From the NCBI RefSeq assembly GCF_023856365.1, contig NC_064548.1, forward strand, positions 22,368,461 to 22,432,460: a stretch of 64,000 nt of DNA, written 5' to 3'. Positions within the stretch are counted from its first letter, which is position 1; every line of letters starts with the position of its first letter. The notes beneath the pieces were generated by a model. It made no database searches. It was not told the origin of the DNA and saw nothing but the letters and a program-made list of their open reading frames with translations. Position numbers and translations under genes: made by a program. This document shows positions 49,470-61,583 of the stretch, one piece after another. This DNA is from Brienomyrus brachyistius. Its lineage: Eukaryota > Chordata > Actinopteri > Osteoglossiformes > Mormyridae.

Positions 49470-49822
49470 TCCATCCATCCATCCATCCATTTTCCAAGCC
49501 GCTTATCCTACTCGTTCGCGGGGGGTCCGGAGCCTATCCCGCAAGCAATGGGCACGAGGCAGGGAACAACCCAAGATGGGGGGCCAGCCCATCGCAGGGC
49601 ACACTCACACACCATTCACTCACACATGCACACCTATGGGCAATTTAGCAACTCCAATTAGTCTCAGCATGTTTTTGGACTGTGGGGGGAAACTGGAGGA
49701 AACCCCACGACGACATGGGGAGAACATGCCAACTCCACACACATGTGACCCAGGCGGAGACTCAAACCCGGGTCCAAGAGGTGTGAGGCAACAGTGCTAA
49801 CCACTGCACCACCATGTCTCCC
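49470..49822 (-). mobile_element. V-SINE/Mermaid-like tRNA SINE
   Basis: Same family and orientation, with a (ATCC)n tail at the left. It lacks the short GTACCCGG segment in the core. Its head borders an (ATT)n microsatellite at 49824-49857, which may have grown from the target duplication. Confidence 0.82.
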
Positions 49823-49823
49823 C

Positions 49824-49857
<34 letters not shown>
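49824..49857. repeat. (ATT)n microsatellite at a SINE border
   Basis: About 11 ATT units starting right beside the SINE head at 49822. Confidence 0.95.
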
Positions 49858-49858
<1 letters not shown>

Positions 49859-51153
49859 CTGCTGCTGCAGTAGTTTCTGTGCTGTTTATGCTGAAAGGAC
49901 AGTCAAAGTAAAGGGGGAAACCACCTGAAAAAGAGAGAAAAGCAGCAGTTTTTGTTCTGGGAATCAGATGGTGGCACTACTGGACACGAATAACATTGAA
50001 GACTACAGTCATAAATGTATCTACTTCACTTTTGAGCTGGTCTGCTAAGAATCGTTGTTCCCGCTATAATTGTTAAACCAGGGGCATTCCGCATTCGATG
50101 GCTTTATCAAATGTGCATTCACAGTTTCAAATCGCAATATTCTATATGTCTTTTACTGGCTTGTTTGCCCACGATGCTAGGTAAGATGCTAGATTATTAA
50201 ACAAATTACTTCTTTTTCCAAACAGGACCACTTGCCTTCTGCCTCGAAGGCTTTGATTTGTGAGAAGGTACCAGAACGGTTGGGAGCCAACTGGTCAGAT
50301 GATCATGGAGCACTTGAAGGTTTCTTCCCTCTTATCTGTTGAGACCTACTTTCATGATTGTAAATAATGGTTGTTGGTATATTTTTCTGTAATGGTGTTA
50401 TTTTAACACTTGAAACCTGCTAGACTGTTCCTTAAGCACACTGGACCAGCTCGGGTTGGGAAGGACACTACTTAAAAATAAATTGAATTAAGCAGAATCC
50501 CCAAAGTACCTCTGGAACCAATGCCTCCTGATTCCTTTCATTTCCACAGCACAACTCAGAAATTGAGGTTAAATTGGATTTAGGGTAATGCAGTATAACT
50601 AGGTCATTAGGCCACTGATTTTAAACAAAAAGAATTATTGTAGCAGTACGTGACTCTGTGGTTCGCCTCCTTCTGTCATATCCTTGCTGAGAAATGAATT
50701 AGCCTCACATGCAGCTATGAGCTGTTTCCTGATTGCCTGTCTGTTAAATAATCCTGTGAGTTGACTCACATTCTCAATTAACAGAATTGTCGTTTTCTGC
50801 TATGCTCACCAGTTACTAGCCTTCCCTCTGCCCCGTTAAACAGCTTCTTGCCTGAAACCTATAAGACAAGGCGGGCATTTCATTTAATTGTATCTCAATG
50901 GATCAGAACAGTCCAGCTCTCTGAGATGCCTCACGGTCGACGAGGCGCTGGAATGACACGACCTCTGACCCTGAGAGGTTAATAGTCTGATTTCTTCCCC
51001 ACTTCCTCTAATAGGGCAGGTCTTGTGCTGACCAGGAGTGCCGGAATGAGGAAAACAGAAAGTCTGTCTCCTACCGTACCATTTAGCAAATGCGTGTTCA
51101 GATGCATGCAGGTAATGATGCTCAAGAAGAAATCATCTGGGTTAGTTAGTTAT
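49858..51153. other. Gene-free DNA
   Basis: No supported gene or repeat. Confidence 0.5.
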
Positions 51154-51293
51154 CTGGCTTCCCAATCCGATCCTCAGGGACCCACATAGTCTACCCCGTG
51201 TTTTTGCTCCCTCTCATTTCCTAGTAGTGAGCTGGAAGGGAGCAGAAATGTGGACCGACTGTGGGTCTCCTAGGACCGGATTGGGAAACACTG
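51154..51293. mobile_element. hAT-type MITE, CAGTGTTTCCCAATCC family
   Basis: The left end GGCTTCCCAATCCGATCCTC and the right end AGGACCGGATTGGGAAACACTG are inverted copies. No clean 8-bp duplication is visible. It is 140 bp and non-coding. Confidence 0.6.
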
Positions 51294-52282
51294 ACACATC
51301 CCTAAGCAATCATATGTGATATTGTAGGATGGCTTGGTGGGGAGAACTATTACCTTACCTTTTTTATGTTCAAACCCCACCCTTGTATGCTCAGTTAGTG
51401 TGTTCTTCCCATGTTTTGTGGCTTTCTTCCAGTTGGTGACAGGTTTCACAAATGGATCCCTTGCTGTCCAAATTCAGGCAGTTAGGCTACTTGCAGACGC
51501 TTAATTTACCATTTTATGTGTTTGTGTGTGTTTGTGTCTGTGTAACCCTGATGCTTTGGTTTTCTGTCCAAGATGTGACTGGGGTTCCTGAAATAGGCCC
51601 CAGCATGCTCAGAACGCCATACTACTGTATATATGCAGCGGGTCCGGGGGCATCAGAAGCATTTTGAATGTGGGGGAGACACACTGGCATAACACTAATT
51701 TTGTATGTTAAGTGGGGGGGTCCAAACGAATAATCATGAAAGTTGATTTAATGGCAGCGACGCCCATGAGCTGGCTGACTTTAAACTGATCCATTGAAAG
51801 AAGAAAAGGTATCGCAGTCTATGGTGTGTGCAGGTTTTCGAAATAAGTTTTAAACAGAAAAATACTAACGCAAATTAAGGTACCAGAATCCTCTTGCATA
51901 ATCATACAGTAAAAAATTCCTCTTGCGTAACTATGCAGTCACGTAATTTCCACAGTCGCGTGGCATTTTGAGTGTCTTCTTATTTCCATTTGGTTTCTGA
52001 GCCCCATGTGACTGGACACACTGGTAAATGCTGTCAGATAGGCCCCGATCGATTAACAGCAACGGGGCAACTCAATACGCAATCTGCCGAGGCTGTATGT
52101 CATTAACATTTATGCTTCTTCTTGTTGCGTGTAAAAATCGATCTAATTTGATAGGAAGGATGACTTTATACAATGCCGATGGAGTGACAAGGTGTGACAC
52201 TTTATCCTGGCTTGAGTATCAGTTCCAACGGCATGAATAACATACGTGTGTCTGCAGACAGTTTACTAATAAATCCCGCTTG

Positions 52283-52552
52283 ATGGTCGCGCTGTTCCGT
52301 TTGGCCACACCCAGCCATCGTCTTCGCCGCCGCATCGGCCGGCGCTGCTCCGGTCTGCGGCACCAGAGCTTGTTACCAGCAGGTCTGCTGTTATTGTTGT
52401 CGCTCAGTTGCCAGGCAGAGTTGTCCTTTGAAATTGGCTCACGTAGCGAGTTTAACACCATGCCCGTTTACATTGCTGGATATTTTGAACGGGGAATTTC
52501 AAATCAAACAGCCGGGAAAGCAGCTCAATACGTTCTGGCTGCTAAAAGTTAG
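52283..52552 (+). CDS. Unrecognised frame with secretory-leader-like start (possible first exon)
   Basis: This frame lies in a locally GC- and CpG-richer island (about 52020-52650) within AT-rich DNA. From ATG 52283 it encodes an Arg-rich N-terminus, then LLPAGLLLLLSLSCQAE, a hydrophobic stretch with a plausible signal-peptidase site. After that come about 40 residues with no recognised domain. No strong splice donor closes the exon and no downstream exon was found, so this may be chance. I do not recognise a family. Confidence 0.2.
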   Translation: MVALFRLATPSHRLRRRIGRRCSGLRHQSLLPAGLLLLLSLSCQAELSFEIGSRSEFNTMPVYIAGYFERGISNQTAGKAAQYVLAAKS

Positions 52553-52800
52553 AAAATCTGAAGCGAATTCCAGACAGACATCACCAAGAGTTCTAGCCGT
52601 TATGGGAAATGCACAGAGGGTGGCACTACCGGCCGCTGTTGCGCTCTGACTGGTCAAATTCACATACTTATCGCATTTTATGTAGATGCCACCTACCATA
52701 GGCCCTAAAGTCCAATTTGCCGCCTTACTAAATATACGATCATCAGGGCTTACATTCATGTTTAACCAATCATTATGCTTAATTTTAAAATGTTTCCTTA

Positions 52801-52917
52801 TCATCCATTCATTGTCCAAACCGCTTATCGTTCTCGGTCGCGGGGAGTCCGGAGCCTATCCCGGAGGCTATGGGCACGAGACAGGGAAGAACCCAGGACG
52901 GGGGGCCAGCCCTCATA
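52801..52917 (-). repeat. 3' fragment of V-SINE/Mermaid-like SINE
   Basis: It contains the tail and the CCGGAGCCTATCCCGGAGGC and GGGGGGCCAGCCC segments. The tRNA head and core are absent, as after incomplete reverse transcription. Confidence 0.75.
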
Positions 52918-55637
52918 GCTGATTTATTTGCTTAATGCTTTTATTTAACATTTTTATAGAGTTTCCCAAAAGCACCAAACAGAGGTCCTTAAAATATCAG
53001 TACTAACCCTTGACCTGCAGTACTTGTTTCTCGGACAGATGTTTGTGACTCTGTATTTCAGAACCTTCGACCTCCGCGTTCAGATGTGAAAATAACTGCC
53101 GACCTTCTTTCGCAGGCGCCGATCTGTCAACTCGAAAGGCATCCTTTAATCTATCGGTTAAATCGGCAAGTGGCAGAAAGTAAGAGAAGGTCCTTGGTGA
53201 TTACGGTATGTTCTTATGCATTAAAGACGATTTTCTCTCTATGCGTTACTCAAAAGATGTGTTCTCTCCTGAGTGAAATGCCAGTTGGCAAAAGAAAAAT
53301 GACAAATTTCCATGTTCACAATGTAGAATGAAATGGCCTCAGAGAGGAAGGATAGAATGCAATTCAAAACAGGGACACTCAGACTTGCTGTTTATTTTGA
53401 AATACTTCCCTGCGTACAAAAGAGGAGAATCTTCAACAAAAAGGGCAATTTCTTTCTCATCAAAGCCACCTTGGAACAATATATTTGCAAATCATTACAG
53501 CCAGGGCTGCAAATTGCAGGCAGATCTATGCAGAGCCGGAGTGCATCTGTAAGCATCCTGCCCTGACGGGGAAGGGGTGATGTGTTCTGCTTTTTAAGTG
53601 TAAAGGCGTGTGGAGATGAACAGCGCGCTCGACTCTGCTCCTCCCGCCCTCGGTTACTCTGCGGCATGTGGAACGGGGATGCTGTCAGAATGGAACTGAC
53701 GATAAAACGGGTAAGCTGGATAAAGAGAGGCTTAGGCTCAGAGGACAGGAGATATGAGGCACAGAAACAGGGCATTTCATGCTAAAATACTATTACCAAA
53801 TGGATTAGCACACAAAGCTTACTTATAAAAAGCTACCACACAATGTATTTGCATTTATCATTACATTTTTTTTCCAAATAGCTGCTAATAAAGGTCCATT
53901 GTAGACATTTAAAAAGTATTTACTTTTTCTTCTACCTTCTATTGGGTCTGGCCATGTGCAACCCCTAATACAACATGCATCCCATTCAGTGGCTGCGTAG
54001 TAATTTTTTCCTGATTTATTCTATAGCTCCGGGAGAATGATAATTGTCATTTTGAGATGATAATGTCAGCAATTTACTGATTAAATAATGCTATTCGTAA
54101 GCATAGCATTGCCTTGTCTCGAAATGATCTGCAACTACCTTCTGCATAATTTACCGGCACTCTGAAACCTCATCACAAGTGCCATTACGGCGTTTTGCAA
54201 ACACTAATAAATTCTCTGTACAAATTGCTGACAATAAAGAAATCTGACATATATGCCTAATGAAGGTGCATCGCAGTCTTCCATTCTGAAAAATGCTGGA
54301 ACATAATGCCGATGTTAAGAAGCCCAGAAATATAATAAATATATAATAAATGATATGAACCTTCGTGGAAAAAGCATCATGATTCAGATCCCAAAACTTC
54401 TTGTGCTTTTTTGCTCTGAAGTTCAGCTTCTCTCCTCTTCTGCCAGCCCTGAACTTCTAACTAGGCGGGCTCACTTATTGGTAAAGACAGTTCCTTGTCT
54501 TTATCCGTTAACAGAAGGAGTTGACAGCGGGATGCGTTCAAACACCAGTTTCCTCTAACATTTTCCCTCCCCTCTGAATTTCAAAAGCTCGTTCTGCTGT
54601 AGGGGAGTTTTTAGATGTCTTTTTTGACATGGAAAAAAAAAAAAACCTGTTTCCAACCATCTTGTTTGAATAGTTCAACAGCTGAACTCTCCATCCCTGA
54701 ACTCATATATCCCTTGTCCACTTATTGAATGAAAGGCCATGAGACTGAGTACACCTTAGTCACAAGTCCCAGATGAGACACACACACTAAGGACAGACAG
54801 GAGACAGCAAGTTCAACTGAAGTACAACTGAGTTCAACTGAGTTCTGTGGCGGCAGAGGAAGGTGCTGCATGACCCAGGTGCTCTAACATCTGAGTTGGG
54901 GTGGAGTCCACAATACTACCCACCCGGACACCATGACACATGATTGCTAACGAAGAACATTGCGCTATCAATCATTTACACGTTTATGAAAAAGTGACCT
55001 TTTTATGCAAAAACGTTATTGTTTAAATTGTTTTAGTGAATTTCATATTTACGATATTGTCTACACTCTCCGTGGAAGGAATCAGAGGTGGGGGCAGTGT
55101 CACCCCCTCTGGGGAGAGTAAAGTGACAACGACAAGTTAGAAACGATCAACCTCAGCTTTCCCGTTCAGAGAACCATAAGCGTCCTATTCTGGCTGCATG
55201 TTAATACATACAATGCAGCACAGTTCAGAGCACTTCCTGTCTGTGTTTTTCAAGCAGTCCATTCAGCTTGGGTTTCTCAAACTAGCCTACATATAAAGAA
55301 AAACACAACTAAAGGTGTGAATTCAAGCGGCACTTGGCATGGCTGACGGCACGTAATGCCGAATGTCTCACTCTGCCTACAGCCCCATCAGGCAGCGCGT
55401 GACCAGGTCTCCCAGTCGTCACGTTCCACTCGACTCTCAAACCATGAACCCTGGCAGTCAGCCATCTGCCCTGACTGGAAAAACCAGCGTTTACACGCCT
55501 GCTTCAGACTGTCACGTCTGTCACATTGGGGCGCAAGACCGGGTGTTATTTTAAGCTTTTATTAATTCATGAGGGGGATGAGGCGGGTTATCGCTCGCTC
55601 TGTGAGAGCAGGTGCCCAAAACAGCTGGGGAGGCAGT

Positions 55638-55668
55638 GGTGGTGGTGGTGGGGGGGGGGGGGGGGGGG
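55638..55668. repeat. (GGT)n and poly-G tract
   Basis: Several GGT units merge into a run of about 19 G. The overlapping Gly-rich and Pro-rich frames are artefacts. Confidence 0.95.
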
Positions 55669-56978
55669 CATTTGTAGGCGGCATCATATAAACCCTGCTT
55701 CTGAGTGTTAGGAGTTTGAGAAAGGAGGAGAGAAGAGAAGTCTTCAGCCGGGTAACCCGTGAGTACAGGGAGAGAGTTGAAATTGCAGGATCAGGATGCA
55801 TATGGAGAATAATAACTATTATTATTATTCTAATAACAGTGGACGATGATGCCACTGCAGCTTCCCCAGATGATGATAATGACGACGGTGACTTCGGCAA
55901 TGTGCTATTGCGTGCACTTACCTTCAGGGGCAGTGCAGGTCATAGCTGGTGGCAGGATAAAATTGGTCCATTCCGTCGCTGTCAGCTGGAGATGAATATT
56001 GCAACAACAACTGATAAACTTGTGCAAAGAAAAAAAAAACTCATTAAATGAGAACTAGACCCCTTTCAAATATGACAGACAAGATACAGTCAAAAAACTC
56101 ATTAACATTCTGCAGCAGCTGAAAGGAAAATGATAACTTGATATACTGATGACTGTCTTCATTTTCTTTAGAGCATGTTTATTTAAACCAGGATCCAACT
56201 GGAAGTCATTGCTGACATTACTTGGAGCTAAGGCTTGGCTATACAATACCCTATCACCCTCCATCAAGCGGGGAAGACTTTGATCATAGCTGTTATTACG
56301 GTCACCAGAAAGTCCCCCCCCCACGAATCACGATGGATTTTATAAAGTCTGGAAATTAACCAATGGTTGGGATTTTGATCCCTGATTAATAGTATAGCCC
56401 TGAAAATAAGCGCATGAATTCTCAGGTCAAACACTGCAAGGTAAATAATAAACAGAGATGCTGACTCATTTGTATTACTTCTTGGGATTGTTTTTGGATG
56501 TTGTCTGAAAGCACCATCACCTTCATTTTGTGGAAAAAAAAACCATCCCCTTTATTTCCCCACCTCTCTGTTTGTTTAACACATTTTCTTCAGAGTAAGC
56601 AGATTTCTTTTGTACTTTTTCCCTTAAAATACTGCAGTTATAAATCAGGGGAGGGACCTGAAAAGGGTGAAGACAGAAAGACAGGCAGAGGTACAGGGCA
56701 GCTGGCTCTGAAAACCGGGCTGCTTTTATTATTCCTGCTTCAGTTCCGCTCACTTCATACAACCAAAATTTCAATTTAAGGCTTCTCTACTGTTCTCTAA
56801 GGCCCGTCTTCGCAGCATACTGTGTTTGTCCTCTGGATGATGCTGGAGGTATACAAGGGGATTCTACCACGGATATGGAGTGAAAGCAGATGATGGCTTG
56901 CATTTCCAAAAGAAAAAAAAAGAAATAGTATATGTGTGAAAAGTGAGCCTACATTTTTATTTCATAATTTTTTACAAT

Positions 56979-56979
<1 letters not shown>

Positions 56980-57034
<55 letters not shown>
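56980..57034. repeat. (GATA)n microsatellite
   Basis: About 13 GATA units in an uninterrupted run. Confidence 0.97.
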
Positions 57035-57274
57035 ACAAAACCGTACCAGAGCTATACCCTTTGTTCTTGAGTTTCTTGAAACTGAAGGGTGCATATGGAC
57101 AGCATGCCTGTCTATTACAGTGTATAACAGGGCACACAGACATTTCACAGTTTAGAAACACAAATGCACTTCATTGCATGTCAGAGAGAACATGTAAACT
57201 CTACAGTGTCACAAACACCATTTTAACTCAAGCGTGAAGTAGCTGTGCTACGTCACCTGTCTGTATTTGGTGTA

Positions 57275-58772
57275 TACATCAATCACCGGACACTTTATTA
57301 GGTACACCTTGCTAGTATGTGGTTGGACCCGCTCTTGCCTCCAGAACTGCCTTAAGTCTTCATGCCGTAGATTCAATAAGGTGCCTGAAACATTCCACAG
57401 AGGCTCTGGTCCATGTTGACATGACAGCATGATACAGTTGCTGCAGATTTGTCAGCTGCACCTTCATGATGTGAATCTCCCATTCCGCCACATCCCACAA
57501 GTGGTCTGCTGGATTGAGATCTGGTGACTGTGGAGGCCACTTTAGTACAGTGAACTCATTGCCATGTTTAAGAAATCAAACTGAGATGATATGAGCTTTG
57601 CGACATGGTTTATTGATTATTCCACATAGTAAAGATGCATGCTGGAAGTAGGCATTAGAGGCCGGGTATATGATGGACATAAAGGGATGGACATGGTCAA
57701 TAACAATACTGAGGTAGACTGTGGCATTTAAATAATGCTCAGTTAGTACTAAGGGGCCAAAGTATGCCAAGAAAATATCCCTCACACTATTACTCCACCA
57801 GCCTGAATTGTTGATACAAAGCAGGATGGATCCATGCTTTCATATTCTTGAATCCAAATTTTGATTCTACCATCTGAACATCACAGCAAACATCAAAGAC
57901 TCATTTTCCATTGTCCAATTTTGGGAAGCCTGTTCCCACTGTAACCTCAGTGTCCCGATCTTAGCCAGCAGGAATGGCACCCAGGATGGTCTTCTGCTCC
58001 TGCAGTCCATCTGTTTCAAGGTTCAGCGTGTTGTGCATTTGTAGATGCTCTTCTGCATACTTTGGTTACTGGTTACTGTTGCCTTTCTATCAGCCTGTAC
58101 CAGTTGATACTTTTTATTTTCTGCTCCATTCTCTGTAAAAGCTAGAGATGGATGTACATGAAAATGCCAGGAGATCTGCAGCTTCTGAAACTCACATCCC
58201 AGCCTGTATGGCACCAACAACCCTGCCACGTTCATCCATCCATCCATTTCCCAAACCGCTTATCCTACTGGGTCGCGTGGGGTCCGGAGCCTATCCCGCA
58301 AGCAATGGGAACAACCCAGGATGGGGGCCCAGCCCATCGCAGGGCACACTCACACACCATTCACCCACACATGCATTCCTACTGGCAATTTAGTAACTCC
58401 AATTAGCCTCAGCATGTTTTTGGACTGTGGGGGGAAACCGGAGGAAACCCCACGACGACATGGGGAGAACATGCAAACTCCACACACATGTGACCCAGGC
58501 GGAGACTTGAACCTGGGAGGCAACAAGAGGTGTGAGGCAACAGTGCTAACCACTGCACCACCATACCTCCCCCCCCCCCGCCACGTTCAAAGTCACTTAA
58601 ATTACTTTTCTTCCCCATTGTGGTTTTTGATGTGAATAACTGAATCTCCTGACCTGTATGTGCCTGATTTTATACATTTTGCTGCTGATATACGATTGTC
58701 TGAAAAGATATTTGCTTCAATGAGCAGCCTTGTACCTAACAGCTGTATCTAATAAATTGGCCAGTGAGTGTA
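57275..58772 (-). pseudogene. Tc1-like DNA transposon relic with both ends
   Basis: Terminal inverted repeats are present: TACATCAATCACCGGACACT at the left, and TGGCCAGTGAGTGTA at the right, whose complement is TACACTCACTGGCCA. The interior on the minus strand encodes a degraded transposase. The piece MFSWHTLGPL-like to LNATVYLSIVIDHVHPFMS lies at 57785-57640, and an N-terminal KGDLSDFERG-like part is at about 58600. The frame is broken repeatedly. A SINE has inserted at 58234-58579. Confidence 0.82.
58234..58579 (-). mobile_element. V-SINE/Mermaid-like tRNA SINE nested in a Tc1 relic
   Basis: Same family. The perfect target duplication GCCACGTTC (58225-58233 and 58580-58588) lies within the Tc1-like relic, so the SINE is younger than that transposon. 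A poly-C run (58570-58579) replaces the usual head border. Confidence 0.87.
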
Positions 58773-60410
58773 TTACTGTCTTTTCTCCTTATTGCTTTAA
58801 TATTTAAATTTTATTTTAAAACCCCTCTACCAGGTATCCCATTCCAATCTTAGTGCTGAAAAAAGCATAAATTATGAAAGGCCTTTTGGAAACTGCCAAG
58901 TTTCAATTTTGGTACTAGTTGTGATCTGCATTTCCCATACAGCGAATATGACGGAGAATATAATTATATAATTTCAGAAAAGTCCCCCGCCAAAGGAACT
59001 GACAGCACAGTTTCTGGTTCAAATCCTGGGTGTTTCACTGTAATATGATTTTTGATGGCAATTGACGGCCTTTTCTACTCGGCCGTTGTGTAATACGGAA
59101 ATATTTTTATCTACATAGAATGTCATCTGATCATCACACACACGAACAGTGCCGACACTGCAGATTGTCTCATTCACAAAACCTTCCCCTCTGCATCCAG
59201 CTGTGGGGTTAAAACGCCCACCTTTGGATCTTGTCTACATGCAAGATGTGAGCAAGACAAACCAATGGTGTTTAGTATAAGGGGAGTTTAAATCCTTGGG
59301 ACAAAGACCAATCATTTACACACACACCCTACCTATTCCTCTAGTGATCGCCTGCTAAGCAAATGGTTTCTCCTCCATCATTAGCAGGAAATCCCTTCCT
59401 ACTTCTGGCCCTCTTTGACAGCCCCGAGGCCGCCCTCAGAGTTTTCCTGTGAGGTCTCAGCTTTAAAAGATCGTCGAACACAGTAGCCTAAAATACCACT
59501 ATACTGCTAAAAGATCATTGTATCTGAGGATGTGCTGTATATTGAAAATGCCTTGAATTACATTCTATTTGTATATTTGTAAGTAGTGAAGGTCCCAGCT
59601 GGGCTCTTCCAGTAATGATTTGGCAAGCGAGGTTTCCTTATCCAGAAGCTAACTCCATATCAAAGTGGTTACTTTATTCGTCATCAGCCTCTGAGTAGTA
59701 ATTGCACAACTTTCGGGTTTTGAAGCTTCTTGACACAGTCATCCCAGAAACACTGAGTGTCACTGAGTTCCCTGTCCGATTACATTCATTTGTAGCGTTT
59801 TCTAAACTTTAGAGGCTTTTTGTGAACTTTTTAGCTTCAAGCCGTTTGTGTGAGGGATAAATAAATAATAAATGCTTAATTCCAGTCATGAACAGAAATG
59901 GCCGTGATGGCTTCTTTTGTAACCTGAGTCACAGGCAGGCTGCAATGTCTGCCATTAAGGACGCGTATTTATTTACTCAGATCTGCTCATCAATCACAAT
60001 ATGCAGTTTCGGGCTCCTTCGCTTGGTTACCAGCAGGCAGAATGAAATAAATTGGTGCAAAAACAAGAGCAGACAGCAACCCTCTCTGTTTACGGTTCTG
60101 GTACTCTTTGAAAAAAAGTAAATGAACAGAAAGCAGGGTGAGGGTGCCAACAAATGATTTCAAAACTCAGGCAGAAATCATCCATTTACATTAAGCTGTT
60201 TTTAAGAGACTCGTGTTTTTACCTCTATCGATTTTATCAGCATTAGTTTACTCTTTACTCATTTTCTTGTTGGCTTGTTTCAGTCTTTGTTGTGGGGTCA
60301 TTCCTTGTTTAATGGTTAACTACATGTGTGGCTGCATTCAGGATTGTACAGTATTTATATAATATACAACAGCATGTCTGAAAAGAATTTTGATCTGCAT
60401 GTATCCTGCT
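58773..60410. other. Gene-free DNA
   Basis: No supported gene or repeat. Confidence 0.5.
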
Positions 60411-60707
60411 TACATGGTGGTGCAGTGGTTAGTACTGTTGCCTCACACCGCTGGGACTTGGGTTCGAGTCTCCGCCTGGGTCACATGTGTTTGGAGTTTG
60501 CATGTTCTCCCCATGTCGTCGTGGGGTTTCCTCCAGGTACTCCGGTTTCCCCCCACAGTCCAAAAACATGCTGAGGCTAATTGGAGTTGCTAAATTGCCC
60601 GTAGGTGTGTGTGTGAATGGTGTGTGAGTGTGCCCTGCGATGGGCTGGCCCCCCATCCTGGGTTGTTCCCTGCCTCGTGCCCATTGCTTCCAGGATAGGC
60701 TCCGGAC
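60411..60707 (+). mobile_element. V-SINE/Mermaid-like tRNA SINE, plus strand, tail missing
   Basis: The head GGTGGTGCAGTGGTTAGTAC with box B GGGTTCGAGT and the core are present. The copy ends at GGATAGGCTCCGGACTC, without the GGATAAGCGG and ATGG tail. It is the only long copy on the plus strand here. Confidence 0.82.
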
Positions 60708-61538
60708 TCTCAAAGTTACGTTAAGACCCTCACATTACCTGAAGAGAATTAAAAATGTGTTTGTTATGCTTTTGCCGATTTTCATTCTTGATCATTGTTG
60801 TGCTGTGACCGTCCCTTGGCCACATTCATTTAGTCACGCAAGTATTTGTAGCTGTTACTATGAATCTTGATTCATTAGCCCCCAGCTCTGTACTTGGATC
60901 TCGATCCTCAATCATTATACACAAAAGTTATATGTAGACAGTTATTGAAAACCATTTTTGCTACTTCATCATTCTGGAATCTGTATTTGATTGACTCCAT
61001 CAAACAATGGAGTGGTCTTTTGTAGTTTTTTTCTGTCATTTTGGCCTGGTCTGGTTTGAGAAGGAATTTTATCACAGCTCTGAATAATAACTGAAAGTCC
61101 TGATACCGAATGGTTTTATTATCAACAAGAAATCGAAAATTTCCATTTTAAAGGTAATTTAACAGGTGAAAAACACCTTTGATTTTCTGCTCTTGATGCG
61201 GACATCTGTCCCCAAATCAAGTGAAACTTCAGATTACATTTTTTAGGTGCTCACTGTGCTTACACCTTGTTATCCAGACGTTGCATAAGCTGTACAGGTA
61301 AGTGGACGTTTTCTTGCAGACTGCCCTCTAGTGATGCTGAACCCTTACTAATAACCCCCAAAACTGACCATTGTGCCGTCTGTCTCTCCCTTTCCATGAC
61401 GACTGCTCCTGTAAATTGGAAACATTTTCCTCAGAAAACTACAGAATATGATGGATGTATTGTGATGCATTTGTTTAAAACTAAAGTGAAGACCCGACTT
61501 CAGTATATAAATGAAATCGCAATTGTTTTTATTACTTT

Positions 61539-61541
<3 letters not shown>

Positions 61542-61581
<40 letters not shown>
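61542..61581. repeat. (TA)n microsatellite
   Basis: About 20 uninterrupted TA units. Confidence 0.97.

Positions 61582-61583
<2 letters not shown>

Larger units (their letters stand above)
52918..57274. other. Gene-free DNA
   Basis: Holds the GGT/poly-G tract, the GATA array and several short frames with no recognised product. Confidence 0.5.

Noticed and set aside
55526..55900. Gly-rich and Pro-rich frames
   Set aside because: Products of the GGT/poly-G tract.
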